From NCBI RefSeq assembly GCF_003234935.1, contig NZ_QKSB01000006.1, positions 1 through 64,000 on the forward strand: DNA of 64,000 bases, in the 5' to 3' direction. Below, piece by piece: positions 25,065 to 34,248 of this stretch (its first letter is position 1; each line of letters starts with the position of its first letter). A program made the translations under genes and the position numbers. This stretch comes from Putridiphycobacter roseus (GTDB lineage Bacteria; Bacteroidota; Bacteroidia; Flavobacteriales_D; Crocinitomicaceae). The notes under the pieces are model-generated. The model saw only the letters and a program-made list of their open reading frames with translations, ran no database searches and had not been told where the DNA came from.

Positions 25065-25403
25065 ATGAAATTATTATTTACCTGCCTGTTTTGTGGTTTG
25101 ATGAGTCTTTCTTTTGGACAATTAAAAGGAGAAATTGCAACGGATAAAAGACCGCTTTTACAGCCTTTTGATTTTGAAATTGTTGGTAGTAAAAATGCCA
25201 TATTAGTATTTAATATCACGGTAAATGAAAAAGGAGATGTAGTAACTTGTGAATTAGATAAAATGGCAACTACTGGCTACTCTACCCCAAATATGGTAAA
25301 AGGAAAAAATAAAATTAAGGCAGAATTGAAATTTGTTGCCGATACCATGTATCCGCAATTCCACCGAGGCACAGTTACCATCACAGTGCAAAAAGCAGAT
25401 TGA
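25065..25403 (+). CDS. Small exported protein, TonB-C-like, 112 aa
   Basis: A signal peptide (residues 1-18, ending SLSFGQ) precedes a single small domain of about 90 aa. The stretch ILVFNITVNEKGDVVTCEL around residue 43 followed by an alternating strand region and ATMVKGKNKI-like segment recalls the C-terminal fold of TonB/TolA, but no membrane anchor or proline-rich linker is present. It starts 2 bp after tgt and its stop shares a base with the next ATG (TGATG), so it is translated in one unit with its neighbours. Function unknown; conserved position beside tgt would be informative. Confidence 0.75.
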   Translation: MKLLFTCLFCGLMSLSFGQLKGEIATDKRPLLQPFDFEIVGSKNAILVFNITVNEKGDVVTCELDKMATTGYSTPNMVKGKNKIKAELKFVADTMYPQFHRGTVTITVQKAD

Positions 25404-26872
25404 TGACTGGGTTAAGTTTAATTCTTATCTTAAGCTTAACAACCTTTTTTGCCTACCAATTAGGTAAAAAAACTACACTTGCCCCCGCCCTTTATATGGG
25501 GACATACGCTTTAAAACTATTGGTGGGCGCTGGCTACATTTGGCTATTTACCCACTACTTTGCAGATGGTCTTTTGTTTGGAGACTCTCAAAGTTTTATG
25601 ATGGATAGTTGGCAATTGAATCAATTAGCAAAACATGATTTTAGTGCATTTATTCAATTAATTTTTGGATGGATTGATGGTCAGGATGAACGGGTTATAG
25701 AATTTATGCAACATACCCACATTTGGGACTACAGTCAGAATAATGAAGTAATCAATGACAACCGATTAATTCTTAAAGTAAATGCTTTTATCCATTTTTT
25801 TTCTGACAGAAACCCATATATCCACGCCATTTGCTTTAGCTTTTTATCTTTTATTGGACTGCATTTAATCTACCAAGCTTTTCAAAACTTTATCTCCCAT
25901 AAAAAATTATTCTGGCTCGCCATTATCTGCTTTCCAAATCTCTGCTTTTGGAGCAGCGGTCTGCTAAAAGAAAGCTTGTTGATTCTTAGCTTAGGTCTTT
26001 TCTTTTATTACCTGTTCAAAATCATCTCCTTCCCTAAAAAATTCTTTCTTTGGATTCCATTTTTAATTAGCATTTTTATGTTAGCCTTTAACAAACCTTA
26101 TACCGGCGTGACAGTAATGGTATTTACCGGTTTTTATCTGCTAGGCGCTAAGTTGAATTGGCAAATTAAAGAACTAAAAATAAGCATGCTTTCGGTATTA
26201 TTAATCGGAATGGCGGTGGTTTTTATACCTGGGAAACTCAATATCACCAAAAAGTTATCCATCAAACAAATGGATTTAAATAACATGGGAAAAGGTGGCA
26301 TTACTTTTATCAACGATTCCGCTTTCTGTGTTTTCCCTTACCAACAACTCGAAAACTTTAAAATCATTGATAAGCAAAGTATAATAGTTGAAAAAGCCAC
26401 AAAAGGTAGCTACAAGTTATTTGGAACCGACGAATATAAAAATTTTACAATGGCTAAAAATAGCAGCCAATACCCCATTTACTTGATTTATCCACCTTCT
26501 AATAGTTATGTTGCGCAAACTTTAATTCAATTCTCTCCCCTGCAACTGCTTAAAAATATTCCCATGGCACTCACCAATACTTTGATACGCCCCTTCCCTA
26601 CAGATGGCGGAAATGACTTAAAATACTTGAGCTTTTTATCCAATTTATTACTGATTTATTTCCTATTATTTAGTATTCGTCGACGTAAAAAACTACAAAA
26701 TCAAGAAAAATATTTGCTCTTTTTACTGCTTGGCGCCGCCATTTCCATCTTACTCATTATCGGTCTTTCCGTACCTATATTTGGTGCTATTGTCCGCTAT
26801 AAAATTCCAGCTGAATTATTTTTAATTATCAGTGGATTCCTATTATTAAAACCTTCCTATGAAAAATTATAA
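25403..26872 (+). CDS. Polytopic inner membrane protein, 489 aa, possible polymerase/glycosyltransferase
   Basis: About ten membrane helices can be seen, the first at 4-20 and the last block at about 435-485. A polar loop after helix 2 contains GDSQSFMMDSW. The overall layout (many helices plus one larger extracytoplasmic loop at about 285-385) resembles O-antigen polymerase-like or GT-C glycosyltransferases, but no diagnostic DxD or Wzy motif is certain. The ATG overlaps the preceding stop by one base, favouring this start over an upstream TTG. The 3' end overlaps the amidohydrolase gene by 14 bp. Role inferred only from topology. Confidence 0.75.
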   Translation: MTGLSLILILSLTTFFAYQLGKKTTLAPALYMGTYALKLLVGAGYIWLFTHYFADGLLFGDSQSFMMDSWQLNQLAKHDFSAFIQLIFGWIDGQDERVIEFMQHTHIWDYSQNNEVINDNRLILKVNAFIHFFSDRNPYIHAICFSFLSFIGLHLIYQAFQNFISHKKLFWLAIICFPNLCFWSSGLLKESLLILSLGLFFYYLFKIISFPKKFFLWIPFLISIFMLAFNKPYTGVTVMVFTGFYLLGAKLNWQIKELKISMLSVLLIGMAVVFIPGKLNITKKLSIKQMDLNNMGKGGITFINDSAFCVFPYQQLENFKIIDKQSIIVEKATKGSYKLFGTDEYKNFTMAKNSSQYPIYLIYPPSNSYVAQTLIQFSPLQLLKNIPMALTNTLIRPFPTDGGNDLKYLSFLSNLLLIYFLLFSIRRRKKLQNQEKYLLFLLLGAAISILLIIGLSVPIFGAIVRYKIPAELFLIISGFLLLKPSYEKL

Positions 26873-28502
26873 ACTAACTGTCCTTTTTGTATTACCCTTA
26901 CTTTTGCTTGGTTGTTACCAACCCGATAAAGCAGACATGATCATCCACAATGCAAAAATTTATACTTGTGATGAATCATTCTCTATTCAACAAGCTATTG
27001 CCATTAAAGATGGTAAAATTTTGCAAGTAGGACCAAATAGAGAAATTCTAAATGGCTACGATTGTAGTAACATAATAGACGGGGCATTGAGACCTATTTA
27101 CCCAGGGTTTTATGACGCCCACTGTCATTTTTGGGGATACGCTAACACGTTGAGAGAGGTGGATCTAAACGGTACGAAATCTTTTAATGAAGTTATTTCT
27201 AGAATTATAGCCTTTCAAAAATCAAACCCAACTGCCTGGATTACTGGTCGGGGCTGGGACCAAAACTTATGGGACGACAAATCTTTTCCAACCAACGACA
27301 GTTTAAATAAACGCTTTCCCAATACTCCCCTATTAATCCGAAGAGTAGACGGACATGCAGCTTTGGCCAATCAAAAGGCTTTAGAACTTGCCAAAATAGA
27401 TGCTAATACGCAAGTAGAAGGAGGAGAAATTTTAATGGAAAACCAAAAACTTACAGGCTTATTGATCGACAACGCGGTAACTTTGGTGGTAGATAAAATC
27501 CCAACCGTAAATGCTACTGAAAAATTAAAATATTTACAAATAGCCCAAACAAAATTATTTGAACAAGGACTTACTTCCATTAATGATGCCGGTGTAACTG
27601 CAGCAGAACGTATACAATTTATCCAATGGTACCAAAATGGCGATTTAAAAATAAAAGATTATATGATGCTATTTCCAACACCAGAAAATTTGGAATATGC
27701 ATTGAAACACGGTAGTTATGATAGCTTGGGACTTCACATCAATAGCTTTAAGCTAATTGCTGATGGCGCATTAGGTTCGCGAGGTGCTTGCTTATTAAAT
27801 CCTTATTCCGATAAGCACAATCACTTTGGTAGTCTGCTAAAAAACGAGGAAAGCATGTCGAAAATTGCCGAAATTGCAAAAAATATTAATTTTCAACTCA
27901 ATACACATTGTATTGGCGATTCCGCTAATAGAACCTTATTGAAAATATACCAGCAAACTATTGGGCAGGAATTAGACCACCGCTGGAAAATTGAACATGC
28001 CCAAATAATAGACAGTGTAGACATGGCGTTCTTCCAATATTTAGGGGTTATCCCTTCTGTTCAACCAACCCATTACACATCCGATAAAGACTGGATTGAA
28101 ACAAGACTAGGGAAAGATAGGTTAAAGGGAGCTTATGCATACAACACTTTATTCAATCAGGCTGGTTTAATTGTATTAGGGACCGATTTTCCGATAGAAA
28201 ACATTTCTGTGCTCGAAACGTTTTACGCTGCGGTAACCAGAAGAAAAAAAGATGAACCTGTAAATATTAACGAACCTAAGGACAAAGAGTGTTTGAGTAG
28301 AAGAGCTGCATTAATGGGGATCACTTATTGGCCTGCGTTTTCTAATTTTGAAGAAGACAAAAAAGGCAGTCTAGCTACCGGAAAAGATGCCGATTTTGTA
28401 ATACTTACCAAAGACATTATGGAGGTGCCAGAAGATGAAATTTTAAAAACTTTTATCTTCCAAACTTATTTAAATGGCGAAGTGGTTTACAACGCAGAAT
28501 AA
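26859..28502 (+). CDS. Lipoprotein amidohydrolase of the YtcJ type
   Basis: A metal-dependent hydrolase, 547 aa, anchored as a lipoprotein: LLLLGC gives Cys at residue 19. The composite beta-sandwich starts at ADMIIHNAKIYTCDE; the HxH metal pair is in DAHCHFWGY near residue 88; further ligands are in NTHCIGDSA near 347, EHAQI near 378 and GTDFPIE near 444. This pattern fits the Amidohydrolase_3/YtcJ-like family, which hydrolyses amides of unknown nature. As last gene of the tgt operon it overlaps the membrane protein gene by 14 bp. Location on the periplasmic side is inferred from the lipobox. Confidence 0.88.
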   Translation: MKNYKLTVLFVLPLLLLGCYQPDKADMIIHNAKIYTCDESFSIQQAIAIKDGKILQVGPNREILNGYDCSNIIDGALRPIYPGFYDAHCHFWGYANTLREVDLNGTKSFNEVISRIIAFQKSNPTAWITGRGWDQNLWDDKSFPTNDSLNKRFPNTPLLIRRVDGHAALANQKALELAKIDANTQVEGGEILMENQKLTGLLIDNAVTLVVDKIPTVNATEKLKYLQIAQTKLFEQGLTSINDAGVTAAERIQFIQWYQNGDLKIKDYMMLFPTPENLEYALKHGSYDSLGLHINSFKLIADGALGSRGACLLNPYSDKHNHFGSLLKNEESMSKIAEIAKNINFQLNTHCIGDSANRTLLKIYQQTIGQELDHRWKIEHAQIIDSVDMAFFQYLGVIPSVQPTHYTSDKDWIETRLGKDRLKGAYAYNTLFNQAGLIVLGTDFPIENISVLETFYAAVTRRKKDEPVNINEPKDKECLSRRAALMGITYWPAFSNFEEDKKGSLATGKDADFVILTKDIMEVPEDEILKTFIFQTYLNGEVVYNAE

Positions 28503-28707
28503 TAACTTACTTAGCCTTCTCGCCCCATATACTTTCGGCTTATTGACTGGTACATATTCCTTGCCTTTATGTGGATACACAATAGACAAAATAAATCTCT
28601 ATGGCGTCATTTCTGTTGGCATACATAAAGTAATTTAAAATGAACCTGGTCTAGCAACAGCTATGTTTAACCATTCTTCTTTACACATTTCGCATAGGTA
28701 GAAAAAA
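28503..28707 (-). pseudogene. Gene-poor gap with decayed coding remnant
   Basis: This gap (to the PorP gene at 28812) has no intact gene. The minus strand at about 28503-28605 reads an open stretch of roughly 34 codons with codon use like real protein (including YPHKGKEYVPV), and a second short stretch at about 28635-28690 in another frame (CKEEWLNIAVARPGSF then stop). Both lack starts and are split by stops and a frame change, so they look like the relic of one gene. The parent family is not recognised. Confidence 0.3.
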
Positions 28708-28744
28708 AAAAGAGATTTGCTCTCTATAAAAGCAAATCTCTTTT
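28708..28744. terminator. Bidirectional terminator between amidohydrolase and PorP genes
   Basis: A 14-bp perfect stem (28708-28721 with 28731-28744) with A-tract on the left and T-tract on the right. It can stop both the plus-strand tgt operon and the minus-strand sigma/PorP operon. Confidence 0.85.
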
Positions 28745-28811
28745 CTAAACCAAAACAAAGAATTCCATTGGTTAAAATGGAATCATTAAAGGGAACCACC
28801 CCTTCAATTTT

Positions 28812-29795
28812 TTAAAAGGATGGACATGAAATAGTACGAAACTTTTTAATTGGTTTCTTACAATTAAAGTTCAATCCAACAGATAATTCATGTGAACCGC
28901 CACTTGCATTCGACAAAGTAGAAGTTGTAATATCATAACTATAGCCAAATCTAAATGCACCAGTATCTACACCAATAGATAATATAAATGCATCCCCTTG
29001 TCTAATCCAAGCACCTGCCGTAAAAGCAGAATATTTTACATATACTCCTAAATTTAACTGGTTAAACTCCCCTTGACGGGTGTATATAATATTTGGAGAT
29101 AAGGTAATGTCTTCTGCATATTTAGAGTTCTTAGCCAAATCAATGGTTGCTCCCATATGCCCTGTAAAAAAAATTGGTAATTCTGAACTACCTGCAATTA
29201 CAGATTCATTTGGCGTATTTAAATGCTTTGCACTCGCACCAGCATAAAAGTTTTTTGAAAAGGCAACGACACCTGCACTTACATCAAAAAACCCCTTGGT
29301 TCCCCAGCCATTATCAAATACTCTTCCACTTGGTAAATCACCAGTTTGGTAAATAAATCCTTTTCTTGGATCAATCATATCTCCAAAAGTTAACTTATTC
29401 CAATCCACAAATTTTTGATTCCATCCCGCTTGGGCACCGAATAAAAAAGTGTACTTTTTAGAAGCTTGCAAATGATATGAATAGGCTAAATTCAAGGAAT
29501 TCCAATTGATGGTATTTTGTCCAGCCATGTCATTCATCATAGAAATTGCAATACCACCATGCAATACATTTACATATTGATCATAGGATACCGTATTGGT
29601 CACGAAAGCACCAGGTATAGAAGGCCATTGATTTCTATAATTGAAATTCACACGTGGACAACCATTTGTACCAGCCATTGCTGGATTCAAATAAATAGGA
29701 TTTGCGTAAAATTGTGAAAACACTGGATCTTGCCCAAAGCTAAACCCTGCTACTCCTAAACATAAAATGAATAATCTTTTTTTCAGTCGTGTCAT
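28812..29795 (-). CDS. PorP/SprF family type IX secretion outer membrane protein
   Basis: PorP/SprF proteins are outer membrane barrels of the type IX secretion and gliding apparatus; members help attach or export cell-surface adhesins. The 327-aa product has a signal peptide (1-21, ending FSFGQ), then the family start DPVFSQFYANPIYLNPAMAG and YRNQWPSIPG near 52, followed by beta-strands. No sprB-like adhesin gene adjoins it. It is the last gene of an operon led by an ECF sigma factor, 5 bp after the fused anti-sigma/barrel gene, whose C-terminal half belongs to the same family. A short Cys-containing tail (near 315-325) follows the last strand. Confidence 0.92.
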   Translation of the reverse strand: MTRLKKRLFILCLGVAGFSFGQDPVFSQFYANPIYLNPAMAGTNGCPRVNFNYRNQWPSIPGAFVTNTVSYDQYVNVLHGGIAISMMNDMAGQNTINWNSLNLAYSYHLQASKKYTFLFGAQAGWNQKFVDWNKLTFGDMIDPRKGFIYQTGDLPSGRVFDNGWGTKGFFDVSAGVVAFSKNFYAGASAKHLNTPNESVIAGSSELPIFFTGHMGATIDLAKNSKYAEDITLSPNIIYTRQGEFNQLNLGVYVKYSAFTAGAWIRQGDAFILSIGVDTGAFRFGYSYDITTSTLSNASGGSHELSVGLNFNCKKPIKKFRTISCPSF

Positions 29796-29800
29796 ACTTT

Positions 29801-31447
29801 TTATCTAATAGTCTTATTTTTAGTGTTAAATCGAATACCCAAATTATGCGATACAAAATTACCTGCTAGTAATTCAGAATCCACATTATCCAATTGGTAA
29901 TTCAACCTAAACGTCTTAAACTTTAACCCTACTGAACCTGCGTATTCTTTATTGGAAGAATACGAAGCTCCAATCGTTAACCAATTAAATTGTGCAGTTG
30001 CTCCTGCCCAAAACTCCTCTTTTTGTCCATGTTGGTAATAAGTTACAAACGGACTCAATGTTGTTTTTCTATCTTTTGATTGGTAATCAAAACCAATCAC
30101 TCCTGTGTAGAGTACTGTACTGTTCAATCTTAAGTCGGCATCCGAGACATATATGCTCTCGTCATGCCCATATAAATTATCCGCAAAACCACCCAAATAA
30201 AACCATTTTGTATTTAAGACAAATCCTAAACCATAATCCTTAAACCATAAATCGTTACTTGTTTTAATGGTAGAAAATTCAGATTTTGCTTTTAAAACCC
30301 GACCTCTATCTAATTCAATTAACGAATTCGGTCCTATTTTATCCGTGTTTTTATGCATTCTTCCCATACTTAATTTTAAAGCAGGTTCAAATACAATATT
30401 TTTGCCGAGAACAAATTTAGGAGAATAATAGAAATTAGCAACTATATTTTGAAATCCTCCATAATTATAATCTTGATAGGTGATACTTCCGCCCACTCCT
30501 CCTTGTATTCCGCTAGCATAAGAATCAAAATAAAGTGTGCTTAATTGACTTTGGTTGGATTGGCCCATCCACTGATTTCTATAATCAGTGCCAATTCTAA
30601 AATTACCCGAACTCCCTGTAAATCCAGGATTAAAGTTCAATAAATTTTTATTAGGAATGATAATTTCTGGATCTCTTAAATTTACAAGCGCAATTGGGTA
30701 ACCCGATACTTTATCTATTTTTCTTACAAGTGACCTTAATTTATACTGCCATGATTTTGATTTTCTTTCCTTAAACCCCTCTTTCGTAATGCGCTGTTCA
30801 AATTTAGGGTTATGTGCATATGCGCCTTGATGGGAAACATTATTCCCGTTTAATTTTGAAACTTCATCACGCAATACTTTTTTTCCGTTTTTACCTACTG
30901 CATACTCACTGCCGTAAGCGGTATTATTCCAAGTATCTTCTCCGTCATTAATTCCTGTTACATTTTTACTTGCCGTATTGCTATTTTCTTTTTTAAGGGA
31001 ACCAAGCAATGTGCTTACTCCTTGTCGGGACGAATTCACCGAGGTTATTGGACTTAAAGCCTCTTCTTGGGCATTAGCATTATTATCCCCTGTATTTGCC
31101 CCTAGGTAAGATTCACCCGTGTGGGCACGAAGAGAATAAATAGGTGTATTAATTTTTGAAAATGGGTTGGAGAAAAATTGAATACTAGCGCCTGAAAGCA
31201 ACAATAATAGTAATAACGCCGCCCATTTACCATATTTTTGAAAAACAGATTGGGTTTGCAACAATTGCTCCATTCCTGCGTATTCGAATGTCTCCTTTGG
31301 AATTTGGGCATGACGCCATGCTTCCACATCCTCAAAATACTCAGGATTGTGTAACATGTATTTTTGGAAATAATCTAATTCTTCGGCAGACAAATTGCCT
31401 TCCTTATAATTAAACATCCATTTATCAAAATTTCCAGGAATTTGCAT
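29801..31447 (-). CDS. Anti-sigma factor fused to a PorP/SprF-like outer membrane barrel (dual-membrane-spanning)
   Basis: A 548-aa chimera. Residues 1-70 form an acidic helical cytoplasmic region like zinc-free anti-sigma domains (GNLSAEELDYFQKYML, HNPEYFEDVEAWRHA). One membrane helix follows at about 75-92, then a polar, Asn/Ser-rich linker (about 93-255), and then a beta-barrel domain to the end. The barrel opens with LNFNPGFTG and TDYRNQW, matching LNPAMAG and NYRNQW of the adjacent PorP/SprF protein. No cleavable signal peptide is present. One polypeptide would therefore contact the sigma factor inside and sit in the outer membrane outside. This matches the 'Dma' dual-membrane anti-sigma class that I recall from Bacteroides. 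It lies 21 bp after the sigma gene. Confidence 0.85.
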   Translation of the reverse strand: MQIPGNFDKWMFNYKEGNLSAEELDYFQKYMLHNPEYFEDVEAWRHAQIPKETFEYAGMEQLLQTQSVFQKYGKWAALLLLLLLSGASIQFFSNPFSKINTPIYSLRAHTGESYLGANTGDNNANAQEEALSPITSVNSSRQGVSTLLGSLKKENSNTASKNVTGINDGEDTWNNTAYGSEYAVGKNGKKVLRDEVSKLNGNNVSHQGAYAHNPKFEQRITKEGFKERKSKSWQYKLRSLVRKIDKVSGYPIALVNLRDPEIIIPNKNLLNFNPGFTGSSGNFRIGTDYRNQWMGQSNQSQLSTLYFDSYASGIQGGVGGSITYQDYNYGGFQNIVANFYYSPKFVLGKNIVFEPALKLSMGRMHKNTDKIGPNSLIELDRGRVLKAKSEFSTIKTSNDLWFKDYGLGFVLNTKWFYLGGFADNLYGHDESIYVSDADLRLNSTVLYTGVIGFDYQSKDRKTTLSPFVTYYQHGQKEEFWAGATAQFNWLTIGASYSSNKEYAGSVGLKFKTFRLNYQLDNVDSELLAGNFVSHNLGIRFNTKNKTIR

Positions 31448-31468
31448 TTACCCTTTCTTCTTTTTTAT

Positions 31469-31987
31469 TTAAGCATGCTTTACTTCTAGCATGTTTAAGT
31501 TTTTTAATCGTTTCTTCATTTTGTTTCTAGCCCTGAATAAGTAAACCTTCACTTGAGATTCAGATAATTCTAAAATCTCCCCTATCTCCTTATAATCGTA
31601 ACCCTCAAGGTCACGCAATAAAATGATAGATTTTTGAACTGGCGGTAAAATCTCTAAAGAGTGATTTATAATTTCCTTCAATTCAAATTGATGTATTTGA
31701 CATACTTGTGTATCATCCGAACTCACTTCATCTACATAAGAGATGCGGTTCCTTCTTTTAATATAATTTAGCATGGTGTTATGGGCAGTGGTAAAAAGCC
31801 ATGACTTTGATTTTTCAAAATCTACCTTTTTACGGTTGTTCCACAACTTTTCAAAAACATCTTGCACAATATCATCCGCATCAGGTTTTGATTGCAGATA
31901 CTTAACGCAGTATCCAAACAATCGTCCCGACAAAGTTTTAACAATGGTATTGTACTCTTTTCTGTTCAAGTTATACTTTTTCAGCAC
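31469..31987 (-). CDS. ECF-type RNA polymerase sigma factor, 172 aa
   Basis: Region 2 (about 20-90) includes LFGYCVKYLQSKPDADDIVQDVFEKLW and WLFTTAHNTMLNYIKRR; region 4 (about 115-165) includes EILPPVQKSIILLRDLEGYDYKEIGEILELSESQVKVYLFRAR. It probably is released by its partner at 29801-31447 and may drive its own operon, including the PorP/SprF gene. The reading frame has no ATG; the start used is GTG at 31987, which begins MLKKYNLN, and an ATG one codon further upstream is directly followed by a stop. No close upstream gene on this strand, so it leads the operon. Confidence 0.9.
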   Translation of the reverse strand: MLKKYNLNRKEYNTIVKTLSGRLFGYCVKYLQSKPDADDIVQDVFEKLWNNRKKVDFEKSKSWLFTTAHNTMLNYIKRRNRISYVDEVSSDDTQVCQIHQFELKEIINHSLEILPPVQKSIILLRDLEGYDYKEIGEILELSESQVKVYLFRARNKMKKRLKNLNMLEVKHA

Positions 31988-32137
31988 CTACATTATCTAA
32001 AACAATTTGAAACATCAAAAAGTTACAGGGTGCGGTTATTATTTTATAAATATAATAATTTCCTAAGGTTAAGTAAACATTATCGTGGAATTATTCTTAT
32101 TTTTAATTAACTTCACAAGCATTAAGATTACAACATT

Positions 32138-33904
32138 ATGGAAAAAATTACTCGTCTTTTCGAAATCCCTTATTATCAATTAAAACAATACCCGCAAGAC
32201 ATTGCTTTTAGTGATAAAGTAAATGATGAATGGAAAACAATCACCACCCAACAATATATTGACCGTGCCAACGAAGTAAGTCGTGGTTTAATTGAACTAG
32301 GTATCCAAGCTGGTGATAAAATAGCAATCATTTCAAATAACCGCTCTGAATGGCATATATGTGACATAGCAATCCAACAGGTTGGTGCTATTGGTGTTCC
32401 TGTTTACCCAACCATATCTAAAGAAGATTATAAGTTTATATTTAATAATGCCGAAATAAAAATTTGTATTGTCGCTAACCAAGAACTCTTTGGCAAAGTA
32501 GAAGCCATTCAATCGGAAGTGGCTTCCCTTCAAAGTATTTATGCTTTCGAAAATGTAGCTGGCGCTATCGACTTTAAAGATTTAATGAAGCCTGCCGACC
32601 CAGTACTAGACGCTGCACTAGAAAAAAGAAAAAATGCCATTAAATCTGACGATTTAGTGACCCTAATCTATACTTCTGGTACCACGGGAAACCCAAAAGG
32701 GGTTATGCTTACGCATGCGAACATCATTGCCAATGTATATGGTAGTATTCCTAGAATTCCTGTGGGAAAACAACATACCGCTGTGAGTTTTTTACCGGTT
32801 TGCCATGTGTATGAAAGAATGATCCTTTACCTCTACCAAATATTAGGTATATCTGTTTATTTTGCTGAATCAATGGAAACTTTAAGTGATGATTTAAAGG
32901 ATGTAAAACCACACGTATTCACTGCTGTACCAAGACTTTTAGAAAAAGTATACGATAAAATCATATTAAAAGGAGATGATTTAACTGGAATCAAAAGAAA
33001 ACTATTTTTCTGGGCTGTAGAATTAGGCAACGAATTTGAACTCTCTGGTAAATCTGCATTCTATACTTTTAAATTAAAAATAGCCCGAAAACTAATTTTT
33101 AGTAAATGGCAAGAAGCCCTAGGTGGTAGAGTGATTGTTATCCCTTGTGGATCAGCCGCTCTTCAACCACGTTTAGCTAGAATCTTTTATGCCGCTGGAA
33201 TTCCTGTACTAGAAGGTTATGGTCTTACCGAGACCTCTCCCGTAATTAGTGTCAATTACATTGGTGAAAATAACTTAATGTTTGGTACCACTGGTAAACC
33301 TTTACACAACGTAGAAGTGAAAATAGCCGAAGATGGCGAAATACTTGCTAAAGGACCAAATGTGATGCAAGGCTATTATAAAAATCCTGAAAAAACTGCC
33401 GAAGAATTTACTGCTGATGGCTGGTTTAAAACCGGAGATATCGGTCAATTAGAACCTGGTGGCTTTTTAAAGATTACAGACCGTAAAAAAGAAATGTTTA
33501 AAACTTCTGGTGGAAAATATATCGCCCCTCAAGTCATGGAAAACAAATTTAAAGAATCAAGGTTTATTGAACAAATCATGGTGATTGGTGAAGGTAAAAA
33601 ACATCCTGCTGCCTTAATCGTTCCTTCATTTGACTTTATAGTGGATTGGTGTAAAAGAAAACAAATTAAGTGCGAAGGTACTTTTGAAGCCATTGTTGCA
33701 AACGAAAAAGTTATTGAAAGAATACAAAGAGAGGTAGACCATTACAACGAAGGATTTGGGAACTGGGAACAGATTAAGAAATTTAAATTGGTAAACAACG
33801 AGTGGACAGTCGAATCGGGTGAACTAACACCTACCATGAAACCAAAAAGAAAAGTAGTGAAAGCTAAATATGAAAACTTAATCAATGAAATATACAATGC
33901 CTAA
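32138..33904 (+). CDS. Long-chain acyl-CoA synthetase (AMP-forming)
   Basis: Activates long-chain fatty acids as acyl-CoA with ATP. The 588-aa product has the ANL fold: phosphate loop YTSGTTGNPKGVMLTH (about 179-194), the linker motif VLEGYGLTETSPVIS (about 357-371), GWFKTGDIG near 428 and the hinge ITDRKKEMFKTSGGKYIAPQ near 448-467 with the catalytic Lys region in the last third. Its length and lack of membrane helix match the Bacteroidota FadD15-like group. It is divergent from the sigma operon and meets the cytochrome gene tail to tail with a 4-bp overlap. Confidence 0.93.
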   Translation: MEKITRLFEIPYYQLKQYPQDIAFSDKVNDEWKTITTQQYIDRANEVSRGLIELGIQAGDKIAIISNNRSEWHICDIAIQQVGAIGVPVYPTISKEDYKFIFNNAEIKICIVANQELFGKVEAIQSEVASLQSIYAFENVAGAIDFKDLMKPADPVLDAALEKRKNAIKSDDLVTLIYTSGTTGNPKGVMLTHANIIANVYGSIPRIPVGKQHTAVSFLPVCHVYERMILYLYQILGISVYFAESMETLSDDLKDVKPHVFTAVPRLLEKVYDKIILKGDDLTGIKRKLFFWAVELGNEFELSGKSAFYTFKLKIARKLIFSKWQEALGGRVIVIPCGSAALQPRLARIFYAAGIPVLEGYGLTETSPVISVNYIGENNLMFGTTGKPLHNVEVKIAEDGEILAKGPNVMQGYYKNPEKTAEEFTADGWFKTGDIGQLEPGGFLKITDRKKEMFKTSGGKYIAPQVMENKFKESRFIEQIMVIGEGKKHPAALIVPSFDFIVDWCKRKQIKCEGTFEAIVANEKVIERIQREVDHYNEGFGNWEQIKKFKLVNNEWTVESGELTPTMKPKRKVVKAKYENLINEIYNA

Positions 33905-34227
33905 GGCACTAAATATTGCTTAATAATATGGAATTCCTCAGGGGTTAAATTATATTTTTTCCCCTTTGGCATTCGCTTTTTTTCTATTACCTGATCCCTT
34001 ATCTGTTGCGCAAAAAGATCTAAATTTTCTGCTGTAAAAATCTCTGGACGCTTCTTTTGAATATGACAGGGGTTACATTTCATTTTAAGTATAGTCAAGT
34101 ACCTATTTCTAGTCGAATCTTGTGCTTTTACAAACAACTTATCAAAGCTATTTACTGCAACAGGGACTTGCATACCAAAACCTACTGAACCCAATAATAA
34201 AAAATATATGATCGTTTTTTGCACCAC
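33901..34227 (-). CDS. Small exported single-haem cytochrome c-like protein, 108 aa
   Basis: A signal peptide-like start (about 1-23) is followed by a haem c motif C51-N-P-C54-H55; M86 in KRMPKGK is a good candidate for the sixth haem ligand, at normal distance. The protein is too short for more than one haem. It would act in the periplasm, perhaps as a sensor or electron carrier. The start is GTG at 34227 (two GTG codons in a row), as no ATG precedes the signal sequence. It lies 21 bp after the gene 34249-35229 on the same strand, so they may be cotranscribed. Confidence 0.75.
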   Translation of the reverse strand: MVQKTIIYFLLLGSVGFGMQVPVAVNSFDKLFVKAQDSTRNRYLTILKMKCNPCHIQKKRPEIFTAENLDLFAQQIRDQVIEKKRMPKGKKYNLTPEEFHIIKQYLVP

Positions 34228-34248
34228 ACAAAACTAAAACAATCTCCC

